From Maribacter polysaccharolyticus (GTDB lineage: Bacteria > Bacteroidota > Bacteroidia > Flavobacteriales > Flavobacteriaceae): a DNA stretch of 64,000 nucleotides. Location of the stretch: positions 433,975 through 497,974 of the forward strand of contig NZ_JARBUY010000001.1 in the NCBI RefSeq assembly GCF_028882255.1, read 5' to 3'. The notes below the pieces were generated by a model that saw nothing but the letters and a program-made list of their open reading frames with translations, did no database searches and was not told where the DNA came from. Position numbers and translations under genes: made by a program. This document shows, piece after piece, positions 38,152 through 48,656 of the stretch (its first letter is position 1; each line of letters starts with the position of its first letter).

Positions 38152-38231
38152 AAATCAAATTTTTAATACTACAAACGAAGTAACGAATAAATACTTACAT
38201 AAAAAATTAAAACAATTCAATTGAATCCGTA

Positions 38232-38262
38232 TTGAATGTCTTATTTCATTGTTTTATCTTTA
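38232..38262 (+). promoter_or_regulatory. Bacteroidota-type promoter for pheT
   Basis: TTG at 38232-38234, a 20-nt spacer and TATCTTTA at 38255-38262 (one change from TAnnTTTG), 19 nt before the ATG at 38282. Confidence 0.45.
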
Positions 38263-38281
38263 CCAGCTTTAAATACAGAAA

Positions 38282-40708
38282 ATGAACATTTCTTATAACT
38301 GGCTGAAACAGTTTCTTGATATTGATTGGAAAGCAACGGATACCGCTGAACTTTTGACCGATTTAGGTTTGGAAGTCGAAGGTATTACCAAATATGAAAC
38401 CGTTAAGGGTGGTTTAAAAGGCATTGTTGTGGGTCATGTACTCACATGTGAACAGCATCCAAATGCCGACCGCTTAAAATTGACTACGGTCGACATTGGT
38501 CTAGAGAAACCGGTACAGATAGTCTGTGGTGCACCAAACGTAGCGAAGGGACAAAATGTACCTGTGGCCACGATAGGAACCGTACTTTACACCAAAGAAG
38601 GGGAACCTTGGACAATTAAAAAAGGGAAAATCCGGGGCGAAGAAAGCCATGGAATGATCTGTGCCGAAGATGAACTAGGTCTCGGGGATAGCCATGATGG
38701 GATAATGGTCTTGGAAGAATCCTTGGTACCTGGGACACCATTTGCCGAAATCGTGGAAATAGAAAACGATGAGGTTTTTGAAATAGGACTCACCCCGAAC
38801 AGGGCCGATGCAATGAGTCACTACGGGGTAGCAAGGGATTTAAAGGCCGGACTTAAACAAAAAGAAGTCGTAAAGGAATTGATTACCCCATCGACCAGTC
38901 ATTTTAACATTGCCGATCGGTCATTGAAAATGGATGTCTCGGTTGAAGATAATACATTGGCTCCCCGGTATTGTGGGTTGACCATAAGCAACCTAATCGT
39001 ACAACCCTCCCCGAATTGGTTGAAAGATCGCTTAAGGGCGATTGGTTTAAACCCGGTCAATAATATAGTCGATGCGACCAATTATGTCTTACATGAAATG
39101 GGACAACCCCTCCATGCCTTTGATGCCGGTCGAATATTAGGCAAAAAGATAGTGGTCAAAACCTTACCTAAAGGAACCAAATTCATGACCTTGGACGGTA
39201 TTGAAAGGGAACTGCATGAAGAGGACCTAATGATCTGTGATGGGGAAAAACCCATGTGTATCGCTGGCGTTTTTGGCGGAATCAACACAGGGGTCACCGA
39301 AAATACAAAATCGATATTTTTGGAAAGTGCCTATTTCGACCCCATTTCCATACGCAAAACGGCAAAAAGACATGGATTGAACACCGATGCCTCATTTCGA
39401 TTTGAAAGAGGTATCGATATAGAAAATGTGGAATATTGCCTTAAACGTGCCGCCCTATTGATTACGGAAATCGCAGGCGGGGATATCACATCGGATATCG
39501 TGGATCTATATCCAAATAAAAAGGACGATTATCAGGTATTCCTGACGTTTGAGAAAATAGACCACCTTATTGGCCAAAAAATACCACGTGATACGATTAA
39601 ATCCATTTTGGCCTCTTTGGAGATCAAGGTGAAAAATGTAACCGAATCTGGGATGGGATTGGTAATACCGTCCTACAGGGTCGACGTACAACGGGAAGTG
39701 GATGTGATCGAGGAAATACTCCGGGTATTTGGCTACAACAATATCACATTTGGAGATAAATTGAATGCGTCAATTGCCCCTATATCCAAATTCGAGGATT
39801 ACAACCTACAGGATATCATCGGTGACTTCTTGGCTTCCAGGGGGTTCTATGAAATCATGACGAACAGTCTTACCTCACCGGATTATGTCAATCTGATAAA
39901 GGAATTGGACCCCGGGCATTCCGTGACCATGCTAAATCCCTTAAGTGCCGATTTATCGGCAATGCGCCAAAGCATGCTATTGAATGGCCTAGAGACGATT
40001 TCATACAATATTAACCGCAAGAAAAACAATCTTAGATTTTTTGAATTTGGGAAAACGTACCACCAGTATAGTGATCGGTATGTAGAAAACAAACACTTAA
40101 GTCTATTGATAACCGGAAATAGGAACAATACAGGCTGGGCTTCCCCTGCGAAACCTACCGATTTTTTCTTTTTCAAATCGGTCGTGATGAACATTTTAAA
40201 TCGATTGGGTATTTCGGACAGTAATCAAAACCCGGTCGAAGGCTCTTTGTTTTCGGAAGGATTGACCCTTACAGCCAAGAAAATGAAAATCGTCGATTTC
40301 GGGGTCATACACAAATCCCTGGTCAAACACTTTGATATTAAACAAGAGGTGTTTTACGCTGATTTTCATTGGGACAATATCATTGAGTTGGTACCCAAAT
40401 CGGAAATCAAATTCAAACCGATTCCCAAATACCCGGAAGTCAAAAGGGATTTTGCCTTACTGATCGATGAGGGCATCGAATTCAAGCAAATTCATGACAT
40501 GGCCTTCCAAACTGAGCGGAATCTTCTGAAAAAGGTAACCTTGTTTGATGTTTATACCGGAAACAAACTACCCCAAGGCAAAAAATCCTATGCGGTAAGT
40601 TTTACCCTGTTAGACGATAAAAAGACGCTTACCGATAAGCAGATCGATAAAATAATGTCTAAACTCCAACAAAAATACGAAACTGAATTAGGGGCCGAAT
40701 TAAGGTAA
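38282..40708 (+). CDS. pheT: Phenylalanine--tRNA ligase subunit beta
   Basis: 808 residues, full length for bacterial PheT. The order is as expected: N-terminal NISYNWLKQFLDI, an EMAP-like tRNA-binding domain (about 40-150, HPNADRLKLTTVDIG), B3/B4 editing domain (about 210-380), B5 domain (about 405-475) and the C-terminal anticodon-binding ferredoxin-like domain (about 715-808, PKYPEVKRDFALLID). pheS is not adjacent, as is usual in Bacteroidota. The 3' end overlaps the convergent fasciclin gene by 9 bp. Confidence 0.95.
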   Translation: MNISYNWLKQFLDIDWKATDTAELLTDLGLEVEGITKYETVKGGLKGIVVGHVLTCEQHPNADRLKLTTVDIGLEKPVQIVCGAPNVAKGQNVPVATIGTVLYTKEGEPWTIKKGKIRGEESHGMICAEDELGLGDSHDGIMVLEESLVPGTPFAEIVEIENDEVFEIGLTPNRADAMSHYGVARDLKAGLKQKEVVKELITPSTSHFNIADRSLKMDVSVEDNTLAPRYCGLTISNLIVQPSPNWLKDRLRAIGLNPVNNIVDATNYVLHEMGQPLHAFDAGRILGKKIVVKTLPKGTKFMTLDGIERELHEEDLMICDGEKPMCIAGVFGGINTGVTENTKSIFLESAYFDPISIRKTAKRHGLNTDASFRFERGIDIENVEYCLKRAALLITEIAGGDITSDIVDLYPNKKDDYQVFLTFEKIDHLIGQKIPRDTIKSILASLEIKVKNVTESGMGLVIPSYRVDVQREVDVIEEILRVFGYNNITFGDKLNASIAPISKFEDYNLQDIIGDFLASRGFYEIMTNSLTSPDYVNLIKELDPGHSVTMLNPLSADLSAMRQSMLLNGLETISYNINRKKNNLRFFEFGKTYHQYSDRYVENKHLSLLITGNRNNTGWASPAKPTDFFFFKSVVMNILNRLGISDSNQNPVEGSLFSEGLTLTAKKMKIVDFGVIHKSLVKHFDIKQEVFYADFHWDNIIELVPKSEIKFKPIPKYPEVKRDFALLIDEGIEFKQIHDMAFQTERNLLKKVTLFDVYTGNKLPQGKKSYAVSFTLLDDKKTLTDKQIDKIMSKLQQKYETELGAELR

Positions 40709-41275
40709 ATAAGCCATTTTACTGGGAAGGATAACACTGTCTATGGTGTGGATCACCCCATTGCACCTATTGGTATCCGCAGTTATTATCTTGGCCGAAT
40801 TCCCGAAACTATCGGTCAAAACGATATCGATCCCCTGTATGGAGACCGTAAGCGCTTCCCCTTGCACGGTCATGAGCTTGGCAGTACCCTGACCCTTGCA
40901 GAGGGCCGAAAGTAGGTTGGAAGCGGAAAACTTACCCGCAATGATATGATATCTTAAGAGCGCCTGTAAATCACTTTTATTTTCAGCTTTAAAAAAGTCC
41001 GAATCCGTATTCCCAAACAGGGTATCGAAAGCTTTATCAGAGGGCGCAAAAATGGTAAATGCACCGTTTAAAGCCAATATATTATCCAGTTCGGCCGCTT
41101 TCATAGCCATGAACAATGTCCTGAAATTTGTCGCATTCGATGTGTTCGAAAATATGGGTTCTTCATACCCCATGGCCAATAGGTCATCGTCGATACCGGC
41201 ATCAGGCCCTTGGGCGGTAACAAAAAACGTCCAGAAAAACGTCAATAGGGCAAGTCGGGGAACAAAATGGCTCAT
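40700..41275 (-). CDS. Secreted fasciclin (FAS1) domain protein
   Basis: 191 residues with a signal peptide (FFWTFFVTAQ). One FAS1 domain spans about 45-185: the H1 motif ALNGAFTIFAPSDKAFDTLFG, the HIIAGKFSASNLLSA segment and the closing CNGVIHTIDSVILP. FAS1 proteins mediate adhesion or surface contact. The 3' end overlaps pheT tail to tail by 9 bp (40700-40708), with no terminator. Confidence 0.88.
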   Translation of the reverse strand: MSHFVPRLALLTFFWTFFVTAQGPDAGIDDDLLAMGYEEPIFSNTSNATNFRTLFMAMKAAELDNILALNGAFTIFAPSDKAFDTLFGNTDSDFFKAENKSDLQALLRYHIIAGKFSASNLLSALCKGQGTAKLMTVQGEALTVSIQGIDIVLTDSFGNSAKIITADTNRCNGVIHTIDSVILPSKMAYLP

Positions 41276-41302
41276 AATTGGTTTAATTTAGGGCTTGATA
41301 AC

Positions 41303-41329
41303 ATTTCATCGATAAACGGTATGAAATGA
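41303..41329. repeat. Inverted repeat in the leader of the fasciclin gene
   Basis: CATTTCAT (41303-41310) and ATGAAATG (41322-41329) form a perfect 8-bp stem with an 11-nt loop, 28 bp upstream of the fasciclin start. Confidence 0.4.
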
Positions 41330-41480
41330 TCGACAATATACAACATTAACCCATGTAGAAAACAGACTTATTGTGCACTTTGACGTATTTAACATAATAT
41401 TAACAATACGGGTTTAACACTGTAAAATTTGCAAAAAAGGCAAAATGTTTTATTTTCAATGGATTAAGATTCAATAAGCT

Positions 41481-42200
41481 ATGAAAATGGAGAAAACAAA
41501 TCTGAAAAAAGCATTGGACAAGGTTAAATCGAAGCATTTTGAATCGGTCGATATCCTGGTAGAAGTACAAAAAATCCTGGAAGAAAGTGATAAGCGGCAA
41601 GACAGGGTTGAACGAAACCTATTATCGGGTATGTCCGGGAATTCCAACGCATTCCATTTTGATAAATTGAAAACGGGGAACATTTACCATATCGAACACA
41701 TTCGAAAGATCTGTATCGACTATCGCCTGCGTTTTTTGGATACGAAATACTTTAAGGGTGATATTCCGCAAGAGGCAATCTCAAAAATAAAGCAACTCGA
41801 AAAATTTCATGCAACCGAACTTTCCGGATTCAAAATAATCGCTCCTTCCAAACTTTTTAAATTAAAGGACAAGGATGACCCCTTGTTGTTCGCCCCTATA
41901 GGCAACGATTATTATTATTTTATCCATAAATGGGGAAACGACCTCCATCCTTTCCGCAAAGTATTCATGTGGCCGTACAAAAACGTGGTAAACCTAGTAC
42001 TTACGGTATTGGTATTGAGTTTTTTGACCACCTTGATCACCCCTATTGAACTTTTCACAAAAACCACTTCGGGTTATGAATTTTGGCTATTGTTCTTCTT
42101 TATGTTCAAATGGGCCCTTGCCGTAGTTTTGTTCTATGGTTTTGCCAAGGGAAAAAACTTCAACCACGCGATTTGGAAAAGCAGGTTTCTTAACTCTTAA
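41481..42200 (+). CDS. Membrane protein of unknown function with two C-terminal helices
   Basis: 239 residues. The N-terminal 150 residues are charged and probably cytoplasmic (TNLKKALDKVKSKHFESVDI; NIYHIEHIRKICIDYRLRFLD; HKWGNDLHPFRK). Two hydrophobic helices follow (about 163-183, NLVLTVLVLSFLTTLI, and 200-220, WLLFFFMFKWALAVVLFYGF). I know no function for this type. A TTTG...TATTTTCA promoter-like pair precedes the gene. It is convergent with the next lipoprotein gene. Confidence 0.65.
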   Translation: MKMEKTNLKKALDKVKSKHFESVDILVEVQKILEESDKRQDRVERNLLSGMSGNSNAFHFDKLKTGNIYHIEHIRKICIDYRLRFLDTKYFKGDIPQEAISKIKQLEKFHATELSGFKIIAPSKLFKLKDKDDPLLFAPIGNDYYYFIHKWGNDLHPFRKVFMWPYKNVVNLVLTVLVLSFLTTLITPIELFTKTTSGYEFWLLFFFMFKWALAVVLFYGFAKGKNFNHAIWKSRFLNS

Positions 42201-42224
42201 TGTATTTTGGAATAAAGCCTAAAT

Positions 42225-43361
42225 TCAATCCTGAAAGAAAAACCGGTAAGGCACTCCATTCAAATCAATATTTCCCAAAAATTCCGGCCCAGGCTCTAGC
42301 TGTATTCGCAAAAGTCCCCCTTTATCGGCATCATCGCTCTTTTGATATCCTACGATCATATCGTCGTTGGTCACATCATAGCTGACCATGGTAGTATTCC
42401 CTATTTTATATTCGATCCCCAATTGCGTGGCGGTCAGAAAATTTTCATAGTAATACAAAACGCCGAGATTATTGGTAAAATCATAGATTGCCGGTATACC
42501 GACAAAATCCGCAATTATGGGTTTTACATAAAAAAGCCTTCCGGATTCATCAAAAAAATTCTGCTCGACCCTATTGAATTCAGGAGCCGTGGCACCCCCA
42601 TAGTTCACATATTGCACCCCCAAGGTAGCACTGTTTAAAATCGTATGCAGTTCTTCATAAGAAATAATCAGCTGTTGCCGTGTGTCCGTAAATATATTGA
42701 CTACATCATATCCCAATCCTTTTTCGTGGATTACCGACAGGGACGCCATATCAATGACCGAAAGTCCGTATTCCTCGGTAATGTCCAAATCGAAGGTCAA
42801 TACGAACAAACGACCGTTGGTGATGGCCATCTGCACCGGTTTTTTATCCAATGCTATATCGGTACTATTATTTTCCTCTTGCGCCAAGTCGATGGCCCGA
42901 ACAAAATACCGGTCGATTTTTGAAGTCTCTTCGATCGTGTAGGCCACAAACAAGACCCCACCACTAAACGCAATGGAGGTTACTTCAAGGGCACAATCCA
43001 ATTTGTCCCCAAAAACATCCACCGTTTTAGACCCATCCTCATTGAAATCATGGAGAACCACCTGTCCGTCACATGCCGTCAATTTAGTATAAAAGGCAAA
43101 AGTCGAACCTTCCCGGAACGTCAATTCCGGAACCGGAATATTTTCAAAGGAGCTTTCTGCCGAACTGAATTCGAAGCCGGTTTTTGTCGCCTCTAAGGTT
43201 TGCACGGTCAGTTCGCCGTTGTTTTTCATCAATAGCGCATAGTCCGCGGCATAGAAAGTTTCTTCTCCTGTTTCTGTGAGATTTGTTGAGGTGTCTTCAG
43301 AGGTACTGCAACCTAAGACCACCAATGCCACTAAGGCATAAAGAATGCTGTAGGTTTTCAT
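42225..43361 (-). CDS. Lipoprotein of unknown function, beta-propeller-like
   Basis: 378 residues with a lipoprotein signal (LVVLGC, Cys18). The mature protein is almost all beta strands in repeating blades of 40-50 residues (VTSIAFSGGVLFVAYTIEE; VQMAITNGRLFVLTFDLD; GRLFYVKPIIADFV), which suggests a beta-propeller. No catalytic motif is seen and the family is not recognised. It lies 26 bp downstream of the ABC-F stop codon on the same strand. Confidence 0.65.
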   Translation of the reverse strand: MKTYSILYALVALVVLGCSTSEDTSTNLTETGEETFYAADYALLMKNNGELTVQTLEATKTGFEFSSAESSFENIPVPELTFREGSTFAFYTKLTACDGQVVLHDFNEDGSKTVDVFGDKLDCALEVTSIAFSGGVLFVAYTIEETSKIDRYFVRAIDLAQEENNSTDIALDKKPVQMAITNGRLFVLTFDLDITEEYGLSVIDMASLSVIHEKGLGYDVVNIFTDTRQQLIISYEELHTILNSATLGVQYVNYGGATAPEFNRVEQNFFDESGRLFYVKPIIADFVGIPAIYDFTNNLGVLYYYENFLTATQLGIEYKIGNTTMVSYDVTNDDMIVGYQKSDDADKGGLLRIQLEPGPEFLGNIDLNGVPYRFFFQD

Positions 43362-43387
43362 AATGTAAGATTTAGGGGCCGATAAGA

Positions 43388-45076
<1,689 letters not shown>

Positions 45077-45189
45077 TTAGCGTTATATAAGGAATACCTT
45101 AACGAATCGAAATGGTATTTTAACTCGTATTTAACAGGGATACATCATTGGGTTCACTAATTTTGATAGTATATCGTATATACTGTTAT

Positions 45190-46578
45190 ATGAATAGAAG
45201 TTTACTCATTCTTTTACTTTCTGTCCTGGTAGGTTGCAGTGAAGACCATAAAAATTCGTCCAGTGTTTTTTTTAGCGGAGAAATCGTAAATCCTACCGAC
45301 AACTATGTGGTTCTATTCAAGGGTGACAAGCTCATAGATTCCGTAGCTTTGGACGATGACAACAGATTTGCCTTTAGGTTTGACTCAATCGAAAACGGCC
45401 TTTACCATTTTAAACATGCCCCGGAATACCAGAATGTTTATTTAAATAGAGGGGATAGCCTTTTTATACGATTAAATACGGTTGATTTTGACGAATCGCT
45501 CGTTTATTCGGGAAAAGGGGAAGAAATCAATAATTTTATGATGGAGGTCTATCTCACCAAAGAGAATGAGAAAAAAATCATAAACGATTTCTACCGTTTG
45601 GAACCTAAGGGATTCAGTAGGAAAATCGATTCTTTACAACATTTGAAGTTGGATCTGTTGAACGAACTCAACCTTGATTTCCCGTTTACCGAAAAAGAAA
45701 TGGAAATCGCCAAGGCCGATATCGTTTATAATTATGCCAAATACAAGGAACGTTACCCTTTTAAACATAAAAAATTCTCCAAAACGAAGAACAAAATACC
45801 GGACCTCGATAAATCGTACTATGCCTACCGCAATGAAATCACCTATGACAATAAGGACCTGACTTATTTAAGGCCTTATTATGAATTCATGGTAAACCAT
45901 TTCGGGAATTTATCTTTTATGTCCTGTACGGAAGGTTGTGAGATAAAGGATAATATGGCCAGAAACCACCTTCATTTCAACAAACACAAAATGAAACTCA
46001 TAGATAGTATGGTCGTGGAAAAGGATTTAAAGGACAACCTTTTTAGAAACGTGGCCGTCGACTATTTATTGAAAGTGCACGACACCCCTGAAAACAATAG
46101 AATTTTCATGGAAGTCTTTCAAGCACTATCAAGTGATAACAAGCATATGGCCGAAATAGAGGATCTGTATAACGGCATTAAGAACATTCAGCCCCAAAAT
46201 AGAATTCCCGAAATTGAAGTGACCAATTTCAATGGGGAAAAGATCACCTTACCCAATATTGCGAAAAACAGGAAAACCGTATTTTATTTTTGGTCCGGGA
46301 CCAATAGGAAACACCTCAATAATATCTCAAATCGCGTAAAACAACTTGAACGGGAAGAGCCCAATTTCGACTTTGTAGGTATCAATGTAAAAACCGGTCA
46401 AGACGAATGGAAATCCTTGGTAAAAACCTCGGGTTTTGATGCCTCCTCACAATTCCGATCGGATAATTTTGAACAACTTACGAAATCGTTGATCGTATAC
46501 CCCTTGAATAAATGCATCATAACCGAAGATGAACAGATTGTTGATGCCTTTGGGGATATTTATAAATCATTCGATTAA
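45190..46578 (+). CDS. Thioredoxin-fold lipoprotein without the CXXC active site
   Basis: 462 residues from the ATG at 45190, chosen because it places a lipoprotein signal (LLSVLVGC, Cys16) at the N-terminus. Residues about 25-120 form a DUF4369-like beta domain (FFSGEIVNPTDNYVVLFKGD), followed by a helical middle. The C-terminal 130 residues follow the TlpA pattern (IPEIEVTNFNGEKITLPN, then FYFWSGTNRKH near 368-375). Where TlpA has WCxxC, the sequence is WSGTNRKH, so it cannot act as a thiol-disulfide reductase. Terminator downstream. Confidence 0.78.
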   Translation: MNRSLLILLLSVLVGCSEDHKNSSSVFFSGEIVNPTDNYVVLFKGDKLIDSVALDDDNRFAFRFDSIENGLYHFKHAPEYQNVYLNRGDSLFIRLNTVDFDESLVYSGKGEEINNFMMEVYLTKENEKKIINDFYRLEPKGFSRKIDSLQHLKLDLLNELNLDFPFTEKEMEIAKADIVYNYAKYKERYPFKHKKFSKTKNKIPDLDKSYYAYRNEITYDNKDLTYLRPYYEFMVNHFGNLSFMSCTEGCEIKDNMARNHLHFNKHKMKLIDSMVVEKDLKDNLFRNVAVDYLLKVHDTPENNRIFMEVFQALSSDNKHMAEIEDLYNGIKNIQPQNRIPEIEVTNFNGEKITLPNIAKNRKTVFYFWSGTNRKHLNNISNRVKQLEREEPNFDFVGINVKTGQDEWKSLVKTSGFDASSQFRSDNFEQLTKSLIVYPLNKCIITEDEQIVDAFGDIYKSFD

Positions 46579-46580
46579 AA

Positions 46581-46619
46581 AAACCCAAAAACCATTGGTT
46601 TTTGGGCTCTTATTTATTT
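46581..46619. terminator. Bidirectional rho-independent terminator
   Basis: A-tract, perfect 11-bp stem CCCAAAAACCA/TGGTTTTTGGG (46584-46606) and a T-rich tail, between convergent genes. Confidence 0.8.
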
Positions 46620-46636
46620 TTTATACCAAGTAAGGA

Positions 46637-47290
46637 TCAGTTACCCTTGTTATAATCCGCTAAGAACTTTGCCAATCCACTATCGGTCAATGGATGTCTT
46701 AAAAGACCTTCAATGGATGAAAGGGGACCCGTCATTACATCGGCTCCTATTTTGGCACAATCGATAACGTGCATGGTATGCCTTACGGATGCCGCCAATA
46801 TTTGGGTTTCAAAAGCATAATTATCATAGATGTGGCGTATTTCGGCAATCAAATTAAGTCCGTCAGTGGAAATATCATCCAACCTACCGATAAATGGAGA
46901 TACATAAGTAGCTCCCGCTTTGGCGGCCAACAACGCCTGACCAACCGAAAAGACCAAGGTACAATTGGTACGGATACCATTATCGGAAAAATATTTTAAG
47001 GCCTTAAGACCATCCTTGATCATTGGTACCTTAACCACGATCTGCTCGTGCAACTCTGCCAATTCCTCACCTTCTTTTATCATTTCACTGAATTCGGTGG
47101 CAATTACTTCCGCAGAAACATCGCCTTCCACGATATTGCAGATATCAACATAATGCTTTAGAATATTATTTCGCCCTGTAATGCCTTCCTTGGCCATTAA
47201 TGACGGATTAGTGGTTACCCCGTCAAGGACCCCAAGTTCTTGGGCTTCTTTTATTTGTTCTAAATTGGCGGTATCGATAAAAAATTTCAT
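46637..47290 (-). CDS. fsa: Transaldolase / fructose-6-phosphate aldolase family protein, probably transaldolase
   Basis: 217 residues, the small TIM-barrel form. The Schiff-base lysine is K87 (IVVKVPM), and [12 protein letters not shown] is the family signature. Two residues that separate transaldolase from FSA in this family point to transaldolase: VSAEV has Glu61 where E. coli FSA has Gln59, and SPFIGR has Phe133 where FSA has Tyr131. Transaldolase moves a dihydroxyacetone unit in the pentose phosphate pathway. The SDR gene lies upstream on the same strand. Confidence 0.9.
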   Translation of the reverse strand: MKFFIDTANLEQIKEAQELGVLDGVTTNPSLMAKEGITGRNNILKHYVDICNIVEGDVSAEVIATEFSEMIKEGEELAELHEQIVVKVPMIKDGLKALKYFSDNGIRTNCTLVFSVGQALLAAKAGATYVSPFIGRLDDISTDGLNLIAEIRHIYDNYAFETQILAASVRHTMHVIDCAKIGADVMTGPLSSIEGLLRHPLTDSGLAKFLADYNKGN

Positions 47291-47348
47291 GACTTCGTAT
47301 TTATTTAATTATTATCCCAGGCATTCAATGGTATTGAATCCGGCAAAA

Positions 47349-48158
47349 TTACAACTTATAATGGTTCAACAATAACTTCTCATACGTTTTGTCTGGCAAT
47401 AATCGTTTTAAGACAATAGAGAATTTTTGCATAAAAGACCCCACTTTATAATGTACCTTCGGTTTTTTGGTGTTTAAAATGCCATACACCTTTATCGCTA
47501 CTAGTTTGGGATCGCTACCCGAATCAACATCTTCATCGATCAGTCGTAAAGTGTTCCCATAAGGCGCTTTATAAGGGGAATCGGTCAGAACGGGAGCGTG
47601 ATATCTTCCGCTGGCGATATTCGTAGCGAAATCGCCCGGAGCCAAATTACTGATATGGATACCAAAATCCTTCGTTTCCATTCTTAGGGCCTCAGTGGTA
47701 AGTTCCAGTGCTCCTTTGGTAGCCGAATAAATGGCACGATAAGGCAATCCCATGTACCCTGCGATAGAGGTGACATTGATGATACGTCCGTGTCCTTGTT
47801 TTCGCATTTGGGGCAATACGGCCTTGATCATATGTAAAGGTCCGTGAAAATTGGTTTCAAAGGTTTTAAGGATCTCCTCATGGGGGGTTTCCTCTATGGG
47901 CCCCGTAATACCGACCCCGGCATTATTGATCAACACATCCAACCGCCCATCCTTAGTTAAAATTCTATCAATGGCCATTGCGATGGTCCCGGTATTCCTC
48001 ACATCCAATTCCAATAGATCGAAATCGCTGAAATCGGGATATTTGTTAAGATCTCTAGTCGTACCGTAAACCTTATAACCTTTGCTTTTTAGATAATTTC
48101 CGATTGACCTTCCTATACCGGATGAGCCACCTGTGATAAGAACTATTTTTTGCTCCAT
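47349..48158 (-). CDS. Short-chain dehydrogenase/reductase (SDR) family oxidoreductase
   Basis: 269 residues, classical SDR. NAD(P) motif TGGSSGIG (10-17), NNAG (about 88), catalytic Ser in VTSIAGYMG, and YSATKG (Tyr and Lys of the YxxxK). The Thr-Arg after the second strand (YGTTRDLNK) favours NADP. The C-terminal 60 residues (KPKVHYKVGSFMQKFSIVLKRLLP) are longer than the core fold. The substrate is unknown. Confidence 0.9.
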   Translation of the reverse strand: MEQKIVLITGGSSGIGRSIGNYLKSKGYKVYGTTRDLNKYPDFSDFDLLELDVRNTGTIAMAIDRILTKDGRLDVLINNAGVGITGPIEETPHEEILKTFETNFHGPLHMIKAVLPQMRKQGHGRIINVTSIAGYMGLPYRAIYSATKGALELTTEALRMETKDFGIHISNLAPGDFATNIASGRYHAPVLTDSPYKAPYGNTLRLIDEDVDSGSDPKLVAIKVYGILNTKKPKVHYKVGSFMQKFSIVLKRLLPDKTYEKLLLNHYKL

Positions 48159-48287
48159 AATAGTTGCAAAATTAAAGAATAATACAGCGTCTTGTAGAAT
48201 TTGGATTCAGAATCCGTCAATATGAAAAAATGATATGTAATCCGATAACCGAACACAGGCCTTACGAAAAATAAAGGCATAAAAAAA

Positions 48288-48383
48288 CGGCAAGCTACCT
48301 ACATCGCACCGCTACGACCGTATACCCTTGCTGCGTTCCCACCCTGGGGGATTCTACAGGAGCTGGTCGTGTAGGACTTGCCG
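48288..48383 (-). ncRNA. ffs: Signal recognition particle RNA, small bacterial type
   Basis: About 96 nt on the minus strand. The ends CGGCAAG and CTTGCCG pair. The conserved SRP core is visible as CCCAGGGTGGGAACGCAGCA followed by AGGG, with the GGAA tetraloop that contacts Ffh and the asymmetric AGCA loop. A T-tract directly after CTTGCCG acts as terminator. A TATATTTG element sits at 48388-48395, just upstream, so the 5' end near 48383 fits. It binds Ffh to target membrane proteins. Confidence 0.93.
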
Positions 48384-48387
48384 AGTG

Positions 48388-48395
48388 CAAATATA
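48388..48395 (-). promoter_or_regulatory. -7 element of the SRP RNA promoter
   Basis: TATATTTG on the minus strand, an exact TAnnTTTG, about 5 nt from the predicted RNA start; a TTTA lies about 20 nt further upstream. Confidence 0.6.
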
Positions 48396-48656
48396 CAACC
48401 TTTTATATCAAAAAATAAACCTTAAATAGGCTCTTTATACCACAAATAAATAAAGCCGTTGTTTTCCAATGCATTATAAACCCATTTCACGATACAACCT
48501 GCATACCAACGTCACCTAAAATTCAATCAATCGTTTTATTTTCTGATCTATATCAAGTAACTTGGCCCCTTGATTGCCGATTGCAAACACAGACTGCCAG
48601 ACACTACGGGGTCTTTCTTTGAATCGCACCTTATTATATATCAAATTAAAAGTTTC

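Noticed and set aside
48288-48383. Simple terminator hairpin
   Set aside because: The inner sequence has the SRP core with GGAA tetraloop, a promoter at the correct distance and a T-tract at the 3' end, so it is the SRP RNA.
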